A DNA stretch of 64,000 nucleotides from Combretum micranthum. Its lineage: Eukaryota > Streptophyta > Magnoliopsida > Myrtales > Combretaceae. The stretch is from the NCBI GenBank assembly GCA_024138025.1, contig JAMXBD010002473.1:124001-188000 (forward strand), read 5' to 3'. A model generated the notes under the pieces. It was given only the letters and a program-made list of their open reading frames with translations, was not told the origin of the DNA and ran no database searches. Below, piece by piece: positions 1 through 11,216 of the stretch; the first letter of the stretch is position 1, and the number at the start of each line of letters is the position of its first letter. Made by a program: the position numbers and the translations under genes.

Positions 1-2189
1 TAACCGTAACCACCAACAAGATGACTTAAGGTTTTCTCTCTCTCACCAAAAGCACAAAACCTTTAACACAATGACGCAACACAAAAAAAAAAAAAAAAAA
101 CAACTCCTCCATATCAACTAAGGATTGAAAAGGAGAAAATTTATCTAGTAATTAAGCTTCGTGGTTCCTTAGAATAAGATACAATCTTGAGAGAGTCCTA
201 GGGTTTGGCTCCTTGTGATACTATGTAGAGAGAGATGTATCTTTTAGGTAAGGGTGAAAAGAGTTATTTTATTATTATTTCATATTAGGGTGGACTATAT
301 TGTCCTCTTATTTAACAACATATGACACCCTTGCCCTTCATTACAAATTATTTACTTTTATATCACATCCCTCCCCTCCTAAAATAAACTTTCATCCTTC
401 AAATATCATACTATAGTTTATTAAAACATATCCTATTATAATTTAGCTTAATATTGACAAGGCTAGCTCAATAACTTTTTTGAATACCTTTCTTTCCTCT
501 TCAATATACACTATATTTATAATCTTATTTATTATTCTAATTAAATAGTTTTAATTAAGGCCAAACAATAATAACTTATATCATAAGAATATTCACTATG
601 TTACAAATGTAAATTACTTGATTGCTTTTGTTTTCTATCAATTTGAATACACTCACATTTTTATATCCTATGATCAAGTATTCAGTTACTCTCACTCTTT
701 TCTCATTTCTCCTCCTTTTAATAACTAGAAATGTCGGTGAATAATTTCTTATTGAAAACAATATCTCATGGCATTTTTATTTATTACATTATATTGAATT
801 AAATTGTTATGAATTTTTTAAATCTTGATTTTTCTATCACCAGTTATCCACATGTTGCTATTATCACAGATTGTATAATTGTGAGAAGCATCATTCTATT
901 GAATAACAGCTACTTTCATTTATACAAGCAATATTTATTTGTTATAGCATTTTGTTGTGGTTTTTGTTTCTTCTTTCTTTTGTTTAAGTATGAAATAGTG
1001 ACAAGATTGAAGTTGTGAAATTAAAACAGGACAGTTATGATTCTTTGTAAAAGTTCTTAGATATGATGGGCAAAGAGAAGAAGATTCCAATAAAATTATT
1101 ATAAACTCCTCGCAGCTATTTTATAAAGTGCAATATTGTATCTTTTGGTTACCAGATCATGGGAGGAACGATAAAAAATCCTCAAAGTTGTTAATGGTGT
1201 GAGGATTGATCATGTGTTATTTGAATGAGAATAGACATTTTGATGTAGTTTTTTTATTTATATATAGGGATGTAAGAAAAAAGAAAAGATTGATGTCGTA
1301 TTTTAAAAGAAATTAATGCCATGCAACATAACGATGATAGTTATGAAATCCTATTCAACAATTATCATTTTCTTAGTAAATAGCAATGAAATTGATATGT
1401 TTATAGTTTAATGGAATTTTACTAGATGTTATAATCACCAATTCTTTCACTTCACATGCAACGAAGGAAAATGGAACGTCTTCCTAATTTTATTTCAATT
1501 GATTGAGACTACATTTATATTTAAATAATTTATTGTTTCCTTTAATATATATTATTTGGATTAGTTTGAGTTAAAAATAAAATAGGAATACCCATTTGTC
1601 TTTATATAATTATTTATTTATTTTATCAAATATGACATGTCATTATGCTTATTCAAATAAAGGTGATATAGATTATCTTACAAATTATTTTTGTATATTT
1701 TTAATTTTCTGATCACTTCACATAAACTTTTTACTATTCGCTACAACTCAAAAACTCAATAAGGAGTTTAACACATGTACCATTACTTTAAAGAAAAATT
1801 CCAATATAAAAATTGGATGAAATTAATTATTTAAATATCACACCACAATCATGTCTATAATATAGGATATGCAACAAATCACATATATGAATCACAATAT
1901 CAAGACATCAAAACCAATATACCTAACTTTTATTAAACAATTTTCCTAAGAAATTTTGGAAAATTACAAATATCAAAGGACGAGTTAAGGGTGCATTTGT
2001 ATCGTTGGTTTGACATAGCTTTGACATCTACTTCATATTAGTTTTAATTAGATTATTTGTCAAAAAAGATACAAATAAAAAAAAATAGGAATTTTTACTT
2101 TTATATAGATCTTACATATTAGATACATATAAAATATAGATGCAAATCATATGCAAATAAGATACAAATAAAAAATAAACAATTCAAAC
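1..2189. other. AT-rich intergenic DNA, no gene seen
   Basis: I see no recognisable gene, RNA or complete mobile element here. Reading frames are short and AT-driven, including a hydrophobic 69-codon frame at 809-1018 with no recognisable domain. An A-run lies at about 82-100. Confidence 0.6.
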
Positions 2190-2640
2190 TTGAGTCATGC
2201 ATTGTCTATATCATATGAAAACACCTCTTAGAAAAAGGAATATTTGAAAAGGAAAGCAGAATAATGCTTTATTGGGCATGAACACCGTGAATTATTGGCT
2301 CAAGACGGATCCAATATTCATTAACACTCGTTTCTTTTAGGTTCTATTAAGCATTTTGAGAAATAATCTAAATGGGTCGTCGATATAATTACTTTAGAAG
2401 TACAATAGAAAAATGATAGAAGAAAATAAATTACAAAAAAAAAATGAAAAAGAATTGAAAAAAACTTCATAGTTTAACAAGTGTTGTTAGTAAAAACAAT
2501 TGAAATTCCATGTGAGTCGAAATAATCTCAGATGAAACATTCTCACTGCTAACCATTTTCCTCATATAAATCTTGTACTGGCGATTGATAAACGACTTAG
2601 TACAGTTTCTTGCATCTTATGGGAGTGTTGTGGTACAAAG
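2190..2640. repeat. dispersed repeat, copy 1
   Basis: This stretch is a diverged direct copy of 3060-3440. Shared blocks include the words tgcattgt, agaaaaaggaatatttgaaa, agaataatgc, aaaataaatta, cttcatagtttaac, gtgagtcgaaat and aatcttgta, in the same order and at similar spacing. A third partial copy flanks the gypsy derivative at 19143-22134. I recognise no coding capacity, so the family is unknown. It could be an old LTR or a non-autonomous element. Confidence 0.6.
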
Positions 2641-3059
2641 TAATATCTGAAGTTTATTGAACACTTCCATTTCTTCCTATGTTCTTTGGCTTGATTTTAA
2701 CCTATTTTGTTATCATAATCTTATAATTTAAAATTAAATATTATTTAAACTAATACTATATTTTATTATTTTAGTTTTTGAAGGTTATCGTTGGTGATTA
2801 GTGTTCACATCCATAAACAAGCACAAGGCATCTCCAGAAATAAAAGGCAACTATTTGATTCGGGTTGCTCTTAGAACGCATGACGGACGCACGTAAAGAC
2901 CATTTAGTTCATTCTGGGGTAAAGAATGTCCCAAAGGTTTTTGTTACTGGTTGCAAACATCTCTATGGCACATCCGTAGTCAGCACGGTGCGTCCTGCTA
3001 TGAAAGAGTCTTTCTAAGGAAGTTCGCAGAAATTACAAACAGGAAGGGACAAGGCAATT

Positions 3060-3440
3060 GGGTCGTGCATTGTATGAAATCACGTCTGAGAAAAAGGAAT
3101 ATTTGAAAATAAAAGTAGAATAATGCATTATTGGCGATTAAGACATTGAATTATTGGCCTATTTGGACCCACTATCATATTGATATACAGCAAATGAAGA
3201 TTGAGACAAAAGCTTACCACTATTTCCACAATAGAAAATGATGTATATGAATCATAAATATAAGAACTTTGAGAGCACAACGTAAAAACCAGAGAAGAAA
3301 ATAAATTATAAAGAAAAAAATTGAAAAAGGTCTGAACAAAACTTCATGGTTTAACCAGTGTGAGTCGAAATGGGATCTCTGGTGTAACTTCTCACGGCCA
3401 ACTCTTTTCCTTAATGTTAATCTTGTATTAGTGTTTGATA
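3060..3440. repeat. dispersed repeat, copy 2
   Basis: Second copy of the 2190-2640 repeat, in the same orientation. It keeps the ordered blocks agaaaaaggaatatttgaaa, agaataatgc, cttcatggtttaac, gtgagtcgaaatgggatct and aatcttgta. About 420 bases of unrelated-looking sequence separate the two copies, which may be the interior of an older element. Confidence 0.6.
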
Positions 3441-4934
3441 AAATGTAAGCTTAAATTTCATTACCCCTATAAAGATAGTGTATATACATATATTAATAAT
3501 TATGTTTTATATTGATGTAAAATATACAGTATATACTAGCATAAATGCAAGTCAACTATCCCAATTAAAGAAAAGAAAATTCTATGATCTCATTATTAAT
3601 TTTGACGGAATCGACATTAGCTACGTAACTTTGTTTCACTCGGAAAGGTAACTTTTCTAGCGAATGATTCCTTCTTATCTTAGCATAGTCTTTCTCCTGG
3701 CCTGTCATGGTGGGTGTGCTTTGTCTTTTCAGTAAAAAGGAAATACAGAAGGCGCCATTGTTGTAGACATCGCCAAGGAAATGTTGGTACAGTTAACGAT
3801 TTTTCTAATATTAGTTTCCTGTCAACTGGCTCATTTATAGATAAGAGAAATCTTGATTTTTCCTTTTGTCCCGATCGAAACACAAAGAGGTCCCTCTTTA
3901 TGTTAAATTAATCTTTCACCTTGTGGGAAAGCACAACTTTCAGTAAAAAGAAAACGCGAAAGATTCCATCAACTTGCTGTGCCCTTGTATCATGCGGTGA
4001 GAGTTTCAGGCCTCAAAGAGTTCCCATACAGCACTGGACCTTTCATCATATCATCATTTATTGTTAATCAAGATGGCAAGCTAACTATATTTTCTTTGTT
4101 TTAGCCAAGATTGTTCGGAGTCTCACATTCTCATGAAGAGCACCTTCTTGACTTTGTCGCAGTCCTTCATATATGTGCAAAAAGGGATTAGTTGTAAAAG
4201 ACATAAGTGTATTTTTTCCCCCTACATATATATAAATATGCATTCGTTCTTTAAAAAGTAATTGTTAGATAAAAAAAATAGGCATATCAAAGACGTGAGG
4301 AAAAGGCAAAAGATATTATACCCTGTTTTGTTTCTATATCTAAGACGTATTTCTATTTTATTTATTTATTATTTTATCTTATGTACGTTCCACATGCTTA
4401 GTTTCAACATCTAATTAATTACTATCTATGTTGTGTTTCCATGAATAAAAATCTAACATGTTTTAAATAAATCTAAAAAAATAAAACAATTCCTAAAATA
4501 TAAGTACTTTATAACTTGCATCATATATTCATTTGTAGGGACACAATCGAGACAACAAGCTCAAGGCAGCAAATCTTGATTAGTGTGCAAAATATAACAA
4601 ACGTGGAAAAAAAAAAAGAAAAATTAAGAATCCAATGAAAAAGAAAAAATTCATGACAATCTAAATTAAAAGGATTGTTTAATACCTCAAATAGCCAATT
4701 CCATCGGAAAAGAACATAAAAATTATAATATTGTTCATAATTTATGTCATAAAAAATCAATCACAAATCTATCATTATTTTATTTTTCTAGAGATAGAAA
4801 ATTTTCATTGCAAATTTTCTAATCTAAAGGCTAGTTTTCTGGTAGTAATGATGTTGATGGATGATGATACATAGATGATTGGCATTTGGGGCCTAAAGGA
4901 GTGGGTTAGACCACCCTGCAAGTGCCTTAAACAA
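3441..4934. other. intergenic DNA, no gene seen
   Basis: No supportable gene. The overlapping short frames near 3.7-3.9 kb on both strands match nothing I recognise. This stretch lies upstream of the NBS-LRR relic, but I could not find the missing P-loop or coiled-coil part of that gene in it. Confidence 0.5.
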
Positions 4935-6975
4935 CAGGTTAAAAGGCACTTCTGGATGTGTGTAGGATAATGGAAATGAAACCACTTAACATTGAATGCT
5001 TGACAAATGAAGAATCTTGGAAATTATTTGTTGAAAAAGCTAGAAATGTTGTGGATAAAGAAGAAATTAAACCTCTAGCCAAAACCGTTTTTCAAGAATG
5101 TGGTTGTTTGCCCTTAGCTCTCGCTATTGTGGGTTCAGCCTTGAGAGAAAAAATGGATACTTATCTAGGGCGAAGTGAAATCTATAACTTGCAACATTTG
5201 ATTCCCATTAGTGGCATTCCCAAGTCCACAGCACATTGAAGTTGAGCTATGATTGGCTAGAAAGTGATACTCTCATGTTTTGCTTCTTGTATTGTTCTCT
5301 ATATCATGAAGGCTACTACATTAAGGTAAGTGAACTAGTTGAGTGCTAGTTGGCAGAAGAGAAGATGACTAATGAACAACTATACCATGAGCTTGCATTT
5401 TGTGAGGGTTAAGATTTGATCACAAAATTGGTGAACTCTTGTTTATTAGAAGTTGATCCTTATTCTGCAGGTAATAAGGTAGTGAAGATGCATGATGTGG
5501 TTCGGGATTTCACAAGATGGATCGTAGAGTCGAATGATAAATGTATTATTTTCTCTGAAAATGGAATTTCAATGAATCCAATGATTATATTGCCAAAGGA
5601 AGTCATCAATTTGGAGTGGATTTCTTGTGTAGATAATAAGGAAATTAAGGTACCATAACATAGTCATGATTCTCCTAAAATAACTACCCTCTTGATGCAT
5701 GGATCTATAGAACATGTGGTAAAAGTGTCCTATGAGTTTTTGAAAGGATTTCAATCGCTTAAAGTCCTAAATATGAGGTACATGCAGTCATTTTTAGATT
5801 CTTTGCTTTGCCTTGCTAAACTCCGTGCTTTGATTTTAATGAATTGTGCTTGTGTTGATGAAGTTCCATGCTTGCCTAAAGTTATGATACTTGACTTTTC
5901 TGCTTCTAGCATAGATAAAATAAAACGATAGGAGTAACTCATCTTACTCGCTTAAAGATGTTGAATTTGCCATGTACTTACTGAATAGAAATAGTGGAAG
6001 TTGAGATCATAAGTAATTTAAAATTTTTAAATATTACAAACATGAGAGGAAGTGGTTGTCAGTGGCTAGCCAAGTGAATAACCTCAAAAGAGGCAATGCT
6101 GCGTGACCTCTCAAAATTAAAGGAGTTGAGGTCATTGTATATTGATTTAGTTGACTTGGGATGTAGTTACGAAGACTGCTACTGGATGGAAAGGTTGGAA
6201 ATTTCTCATTTTGCTTATCCTTATAATTTAGGATTATTGAAGCACAAATCAAGGGAGATTCACATTACTAGAAATTTGCAAATGGTAGGGTCTTTCATCT
6301 TACATGCGAAATATCTAGTTCTAGGAAGTGTTAAAAATGAAAACAAGATATTTGTTGATTTGATCGATCAGTCCAACTCCAAAATAAAGGAATTAAACCT
6401 AAGGGAGTATTCATTTTATAAAGAATGGACTGGTCCTACTCCTAACTGTATCGCCTCATAAAACTTAGAGCAGGTTTTGCTTTCATACACAGGAGAACTT
6501 AGCTTTCTTTGAGTAACTAATGCCTTTTGAGTAACATTCCCTAAATTAACTCTATTATCAATTAGTGGATTTTTTTTCCCCAAATGCAAATGGAGACATC
6601 TCTTCTCTTTTAATGATCCACATGTAGAATTTCCAATACTAGAGAAGATTTGTATTTTTTATTATGATGAGATGATAGAGGTGTTCCATTATAGTCCAAT
6701 AAAATACCAAGTTATTGCTCCTAACTTAAGGGAGCTCCTAACTTAAGGGAACTAGAGATATTCCATTTGCCAAGCTTGCATAAACTCTGCAACAATGAGT
6801 TGATTAAGCAGTAGCAATCTTTAGAGATCCTTGAAGTGTACAAATGCCTAAACCTAAAGAAGTTGCCTCACATGACTTCCATAAAAGAGATAAGAGAGAG
6901 AAGAAGAATGGTGGAACAACCTAGAGTAGAATAGCCCAGAAATCAAGTCAAACATGAATTGTTTCTTTAAGGTAA
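4935..6975 (+). pseudogene. NBS-LRR (CC-NBS-LRR type) resistance gene, truncated pseudogene
   Basis: The relic begins inside NB-ARC. A segment resembling the RNBS-B end (LLDVCRIM) is followed by a winged GLPLA-type motif, GCLPLALAIVGSAL, near 5101-5145. After a frame change near 5235 come LKLSYDWL and an RNBS-D-like CFLYCSLY. In-frame stops follow near 5347 and 5411. The MHD motif reads VVKMHDVVRDF near 5479-5511. Leucine-rich repeats run over about 5700-6460, again with frame changes. The C-terminal end at 6740-6930 has the characteristic LNLKKLP...EWWNNLE ending. The P-loop, kinase-2 and coiled coil are absent. Intact proteins of this family are cytoplasmic immune receptors whose NB-ARC switch binds ATP/ADP. 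VVRD after MHD and the EWW ending point to the non-TIR class. Several independent stops and the missing N-terminal half make function very unlikely. Confidence 0.85.
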
Positions 6976-8369
6976 AATAAAGGGATATACCAGACCTCAT
7001 GATATTAGATATGGATGTGAGAAATATTTGGCCTTTGATCATGTCTTTGTTAGTATTTCTAAATATATTTTGTGTACCTTTCCTTAGTTAATTGTTATTT
7101 TTTGAGTCATGTTTCTATGACGATGCAAAACAATGTTTTGTCTGGTCGAATTGCTTGCTTGTTAAAGTTTTTCATTGAAGTGCTACTTGTTTTCTGTAAA
7201 ATACCCTTTTTTGGATAAAATATAGTAATTTCTTGTTGAGTATTGTGATGTCAATCAAAGGAAAAGACCTCAATCAATAACAATAGCCCATTTTTAGAGT
7301 TGATGATTTGGTGAATTATGGCATTGAGAAGTAAGAGGATAATTTGATATATTTTTTCATCACCACCTAAATCAAACTAAAAGAGTTTATGGCGAGGAAA
7401 ATGAAAATCATAAGTATTTTGCTCAAGCTTATGTTTGATTCAATGATGCAAATTAGTTCAAGCAACATAAATTATATAAACATACACCTAGATTTCATTG
7501 TTATGATTCAAGAGTGTGAAATACTTGGTTTTGAATACATCCTATCTTTTCTATTACTTCTTCATTGTATTTCGATAGTTCCTACATGTTGATAGCATCG
7601 TTTTTAATAATGATTTTTTTTTATCAATATTTGGATCTGGTAAAGTTCTATGCTTGATTACTTGTAACTTATAAGAACATGTTGCTCTAAATAGAAGTAG
7701 GAAAAAAATACAACAAAAAGAACCTAATTTTTCTTTTATTATTATTATTTTTAATTTAAGGACCTATGTTTTTTGTTTTTTCATTTCAAAGCTAAACTAT
7801 TAAAAACTAGTCAATAAAGGATTTCTATTGAAGTATCTTAGATTTTCTCTTTCTTTTCTTTGCATTTTTAAGAAAGGGAGGAGGGGGTAAAGAGTACTAA
7901 TTTGGTTGGTAGATCATTATGAATAAATCATTTTTCTTAACTGGCACATATTTGCATATTCCATTGAGATTCTATTGTAAATTTCATTAAAAAAAATAAT
8001 GAGATGCGAAATTTTGGATCAATTGAATAATTTCTAAAAACGGATCAGTTACCATGGTCCAATAAATGGCTTATGCATGTTATGCCCCCTTTATTAAGCC
8101 TATGTCATTTTTGTGACCAGGCAATATGGTAGACCATGCAGTAGAGAAATGCATTGGAGGAGCTTCTATTATCTATACCTCCAACTAATGTAATTATTTT
8201 TTTGCTAGAAAAAGCTTTGATTGTAGTGGACACTATATTAATGGACACTACCATGTCTATATCTGCCAATGAATCTACTATTTATGTGCCTAATGATAGG
8301 ACTGGGCTATTGTTATGTACATCTTTGTCACATGAAGTTTACTATCATATTTTATAATTTTGGATTATT
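6976..8369. other. intergenic DNA, no gene seen
   Basis: AT-rich sequence between the NBS-LRR relic and the Tekay-like element. Short frames at 7389-7592 and 8154-8357 have no recognisable domain. The last five bases before the next element (8370-8374, ATATT) are its left target-site duplication. Confidence 0.5.
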
Positions 8370-8824
8370 ATATTTGTAAAGACCCGATCCTCTAAATCCC
8401 AAGATTTAGAGTACCGAATCCCCAACCACATATAACGTTTGCACATTATATGTAAGGTTGTCCTAAAACTAACAGTTTATGAAAATTGTTTGATCAAATC
8501 ACTATACTTTGTAAAGAACTTTTTAAATAAAACAAGATTGCTAACAAAAGCAATCTATACATATATTTACATCAAATAAACATCGTTTAGTGCCAATACA
8601 TGACACTACAAAAATTACATGTTTTCTCAAAACATGAGAATCCTAAAGGATCTTAAGGTCATTACAAAAAGAACTTGGCTTAACTAACAAGCCTTCTATA
8701 CATAGCTTATCATTAGCAAAAAGTCTTCTAAAAGTCCCGGTCATCGGATCCTATTCATCCCACTCGTCCAGAAACCTTTCGAAATCGGACCCATAGCCAA
8801 ATCATCGTAATACTCATCTCCAAA

Positions 8825-8860
8825 ACCTGCAAAGCAGCAAAAGTGAGCCAAAGGCCCAGT
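8825..8860 (-). promoter_or_regulatory. conserved LTR block ending in acceptor-like CAGG
   Basis: In element sense the block reads ACTGGGCC, a few bases, GGCTCACTTTTGCTGC, then TTTGCAGG. Equivalent blocks occur in other long LTRs of the window at 28398-28443 (+), 30505-30560 (-) and 59463-59511 (+). All keep a CACTGRGC/GCTCAC-like core and a pyrimidine-rich run into CAGG. The ending resembles a 3' splice site, so a leader intron is possible. This is inferred from sequence only. The second LTR has its copy at about 16531-16565. Confidence 0.45.
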
Positions 8861-8997
8861 ACACAATAACCAATGCATAACAAGTCATCCGATTCATGTA
8901 ATGCATCATAGAATAAGTGGTTATCTTTATTACATTTTGATTCACAAATCAACAAGAGGGTATTCAAACCCCGGTCACACTTCGGGAATCCAAGGAT

Positions 8998-9351
8998 CCT
9001 GAGTAACAGCAGCTGCTCAGGGGGTTGATATAAGCAGTCCGAATACTTATATCTCCTATATCTATTTCGTGAAGATAATAGCTTCATCTAGGGTTTAAAA
9101 GCCGTTGCCCGACTCTACTTAAACTCAGTCCATAACATGAGCCTAGTTCACAAGTTCCCATAAACCTTGAACTAAATCATGGTATTTCCCCTAAGTTTAA
9201 GCAAACGTTACACAGATACAATTCTCCCCTATCGGCTACCCACTTAACCAAAAGAATCGCTATTGCATCATAGCGTACCATTGCATCATGGTAAAGTCAT
9301 TGCATCATGACTTGGTTAAGCGCCTAGCTAACATGTCATTGCATCATGACA
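8998..9351 (-). repeat. stem-loop array in the 3' LTR, with four constant-loop hairpins
   Basis: The array holds several perfect or near-perfect stem-loops. They are CCTGAG/CTCAGG (8998-9021, loop 12), GATATAAG/CTTATATC (9027-9053, loop 11) and GTGAAG/CTTCAT (9069-9087, loop 7). Four tandem hairpins at 9258-9351 follow, all with the same loop TGCATC and different arms: CGCTAT/ATAGCG, TACCAT/ATGGTA, AGTCAT/ATGACT and TGTCAT/ATGACA. Only the inner AT/AT pairs are constant; the outer four pairs change yet stay complementary. The other LTR carries the same array at about 16707-17058. In that copy the wobble pair of the third hairpin is a Watson-Crick A-T pair. Confidence 0.8.
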
Positions 9352-9782
9352 GGTTTGCTGCTCCTCGGACCAGATTAAACAGCGTAATAGACATCCAATT
9401 CATGCAAATGTTAAATCGAATTAATTTAGGTCAAATTAGAAATGTCTGGTCCTAGCAAACATCAGACAAGTTATTGCGTACCTGAACCCGTTAGAATAGA
9501 ACTAGGATCTCTCGGTGATGAACTAACCGAAGAATCCTTAACTGTAATAGTAATGTCACAATAATTAATAAATCAACATTTATAAATTTCATTCTCACAA
9601 ATATATACATATTATTTCCACATATCACAAATTATCAAAGAAATTCAAATAATTGAATATACAGTCACGAATAGGCATTTAAACGTCCTAATATATCCCA
9701 AATTGCTTACCAAATACTCAAATGCTCAAATAAAAATTTTGGAAAATTTTTAGAAAAAGCTCTTAAAATTGAAAAACTCAGG

Positions 9783-10212
9783 GGATACGCCGGCACTCAA
9801 CGCCGGCGGCGTTGAGCCGGTGTTCAATGTTCTGAAAATGTACACTGCCAACGCTGGCAGCGTTCAAAGCGTACGCCGTCAGCCTTTGTAACCTACGCCG
9901 GCGGCCTTGATTCCCAAAAGCCAGCGTACAAGATAGAAGAAAGAACGCCGGCTGACTTCCTAGCGAAAGCCGGCGGCGTTCAGTCGGCTTTAAGAAATTT
10001 GGTTCTGTGAACTTTCAACACCGCCTCTACGCCGGCGGCGTAGAGACTCAAATTGCCGGCGTACGTTCTGAAGAACAAACGCTGGCAAATTCTTAGCATT
10101 AAAGCCGGCGGCGTTGCAAACGGCGTTAGGAAAAACAATTCTGTGGGCTTTCTACACCGCCTCTACGCCGGCGGCGTAGAATCCCCAGATGCCGGCGTAC
10201 GTTTTGAAAACA
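9783..10212 (-). repeat. GC-rich palindromic tract with a duplicated unit in the 3' LTR
   Basis: A GC-rich island in an AT-rich LTR. It contains odd palindromes around a CGCCGGCGGCG core. At 9796-9816 the arms are CTCAACGCCG/CGGCGTTGAG, at 10025-10045 they are CTCTACGCCG/CGGCGTAGAG, and at 10162-10180 the latter recurs shortened. A related palindrome at 9850-9864 has arms AACGCTG/CAGCGTT. The stretches at about 9973-10098 and 10099-10215 are two tandem copies of one unit of about 120 bases. The reverse complement carries GCCGCC words, the core bound by ERF-type factors, but any regulatory role is inference. Confidence 0.75.
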
Positions 10213-11168
10213 AGGTTAAACGAAAATTTCAAATCCCCTGTTTTCCACTTTGCAAACTTACATCTTAATACACTTTAAAACTTTCCTCAACTACACTTCC
10301 ACTTCATATATTCACTCCCACATACACTACTCAATTCTAGCAACCCAAGGCATGAATTCAACACAATTAAACACTTCAAATTCTACTTCCATCAATTCTA
10401 AATTCTCCTATACAAATCCTCTTAACAACCTCCCAACTCTTCATAATCATACAACAATACATGCATACTCTCCCACACTCATTTAACACTTTCTCAACTA
10501 ATCCCATGCATGAACAACAATTTGATCAATCTTAACTCAATCCATCCAATAATCCATGCATCTATTTCAAGAAGGAAAATAAAACAACACAACAACCTAA
10601 ACTAAATCAATTCAAGTATATATACCTTGTCTTGAGAAATACTTTGATTTTCAAACTTGATATAAACCCTAACTTAAGCTTGGAAATGGAGATGGAAATG
10701 GAAAAGAAAAGAAATGGAAGAAGAAAAGGAAAATTCGGATAAAATTTGGCTGCCTTCAAAAAGTAAGTTAAATTAGCTTAATTTTGACTTTTTCACATTC
10801 CAAATTTACCCCTTAATGTCTATCTAACTTTAGGTTGCATTTAGCTTTAATTTGAACTTCATTTGGCTTGTATTTAGGGCATAAATGCTACTTAATTACA
10901 AGAAACTTAATCAACTAGCTTAAGTGAAATTATGGTTGATTTACAAATCTAGCTTAGCTTAACCTTTTAATGAACAAGAGACAACATTAATAATTTCATT
11001 ACTCACACATTAATGCATATCAAACAAAATATTAATATCAACATATACACATACAAAATCATATATCTTAGACTACTAACAACATAACCATGCTCCTTAA
11101 ATTCAACATTTTAATATAAATACTTAAACACATGGAATTTGAATAAAATATAAATCTAGGTCATTTCA

Positions 11169-11182
11169 TTCTTCCCTTCTTC
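11169..11182 (-). other. polypurine tract of the Tekay-like element
   Basis: On the minus strand the sequence next to the 3' LTR is GAAGAAGGGAAGAA followed directly by TGAAATGA. This purine run at the interior/3' LTR junction is where plus-strand DNA synthesis would be primed. Confidence 0.85.
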
Positions 11183-11216
11183 AAGAAGTTTCGTCCCCGA
11201 AACTTAACTCACCTTC

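Larger units (their letters stand above)
8375..11168 (-). repeat. 3' LTR of the Tekay-like element
   Basis: 2794 bases, the downstream LTR for a minus-strand element. In sense orientation it begins TGAAATGACC and ends GGTCTTTACA. It contains an acceptor-like block (8825-8860), a stem-loop array (8998-9351), a GC-rich palindromic tract (about 9783-10212) and an AT-rich remainder. The open frames at 10053-10486 and 8755-9087 lie in these repeats and are not genes. It differs from the other LTR mostly by one-base insertions or deletions. Confidence 0.93.

Noticed and set aside
9258..9351. CRISPR array
   Set aside because: The repeated unit is short, the variable parts are complementary stem arms rather than spacers, and the DNA is plant nuclear.
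10053..10486. Two frames as small secreted proteins
   Set aside because: They are inside the Tekay-like LTR, and the similar frame in the other LTR is broken by indels.
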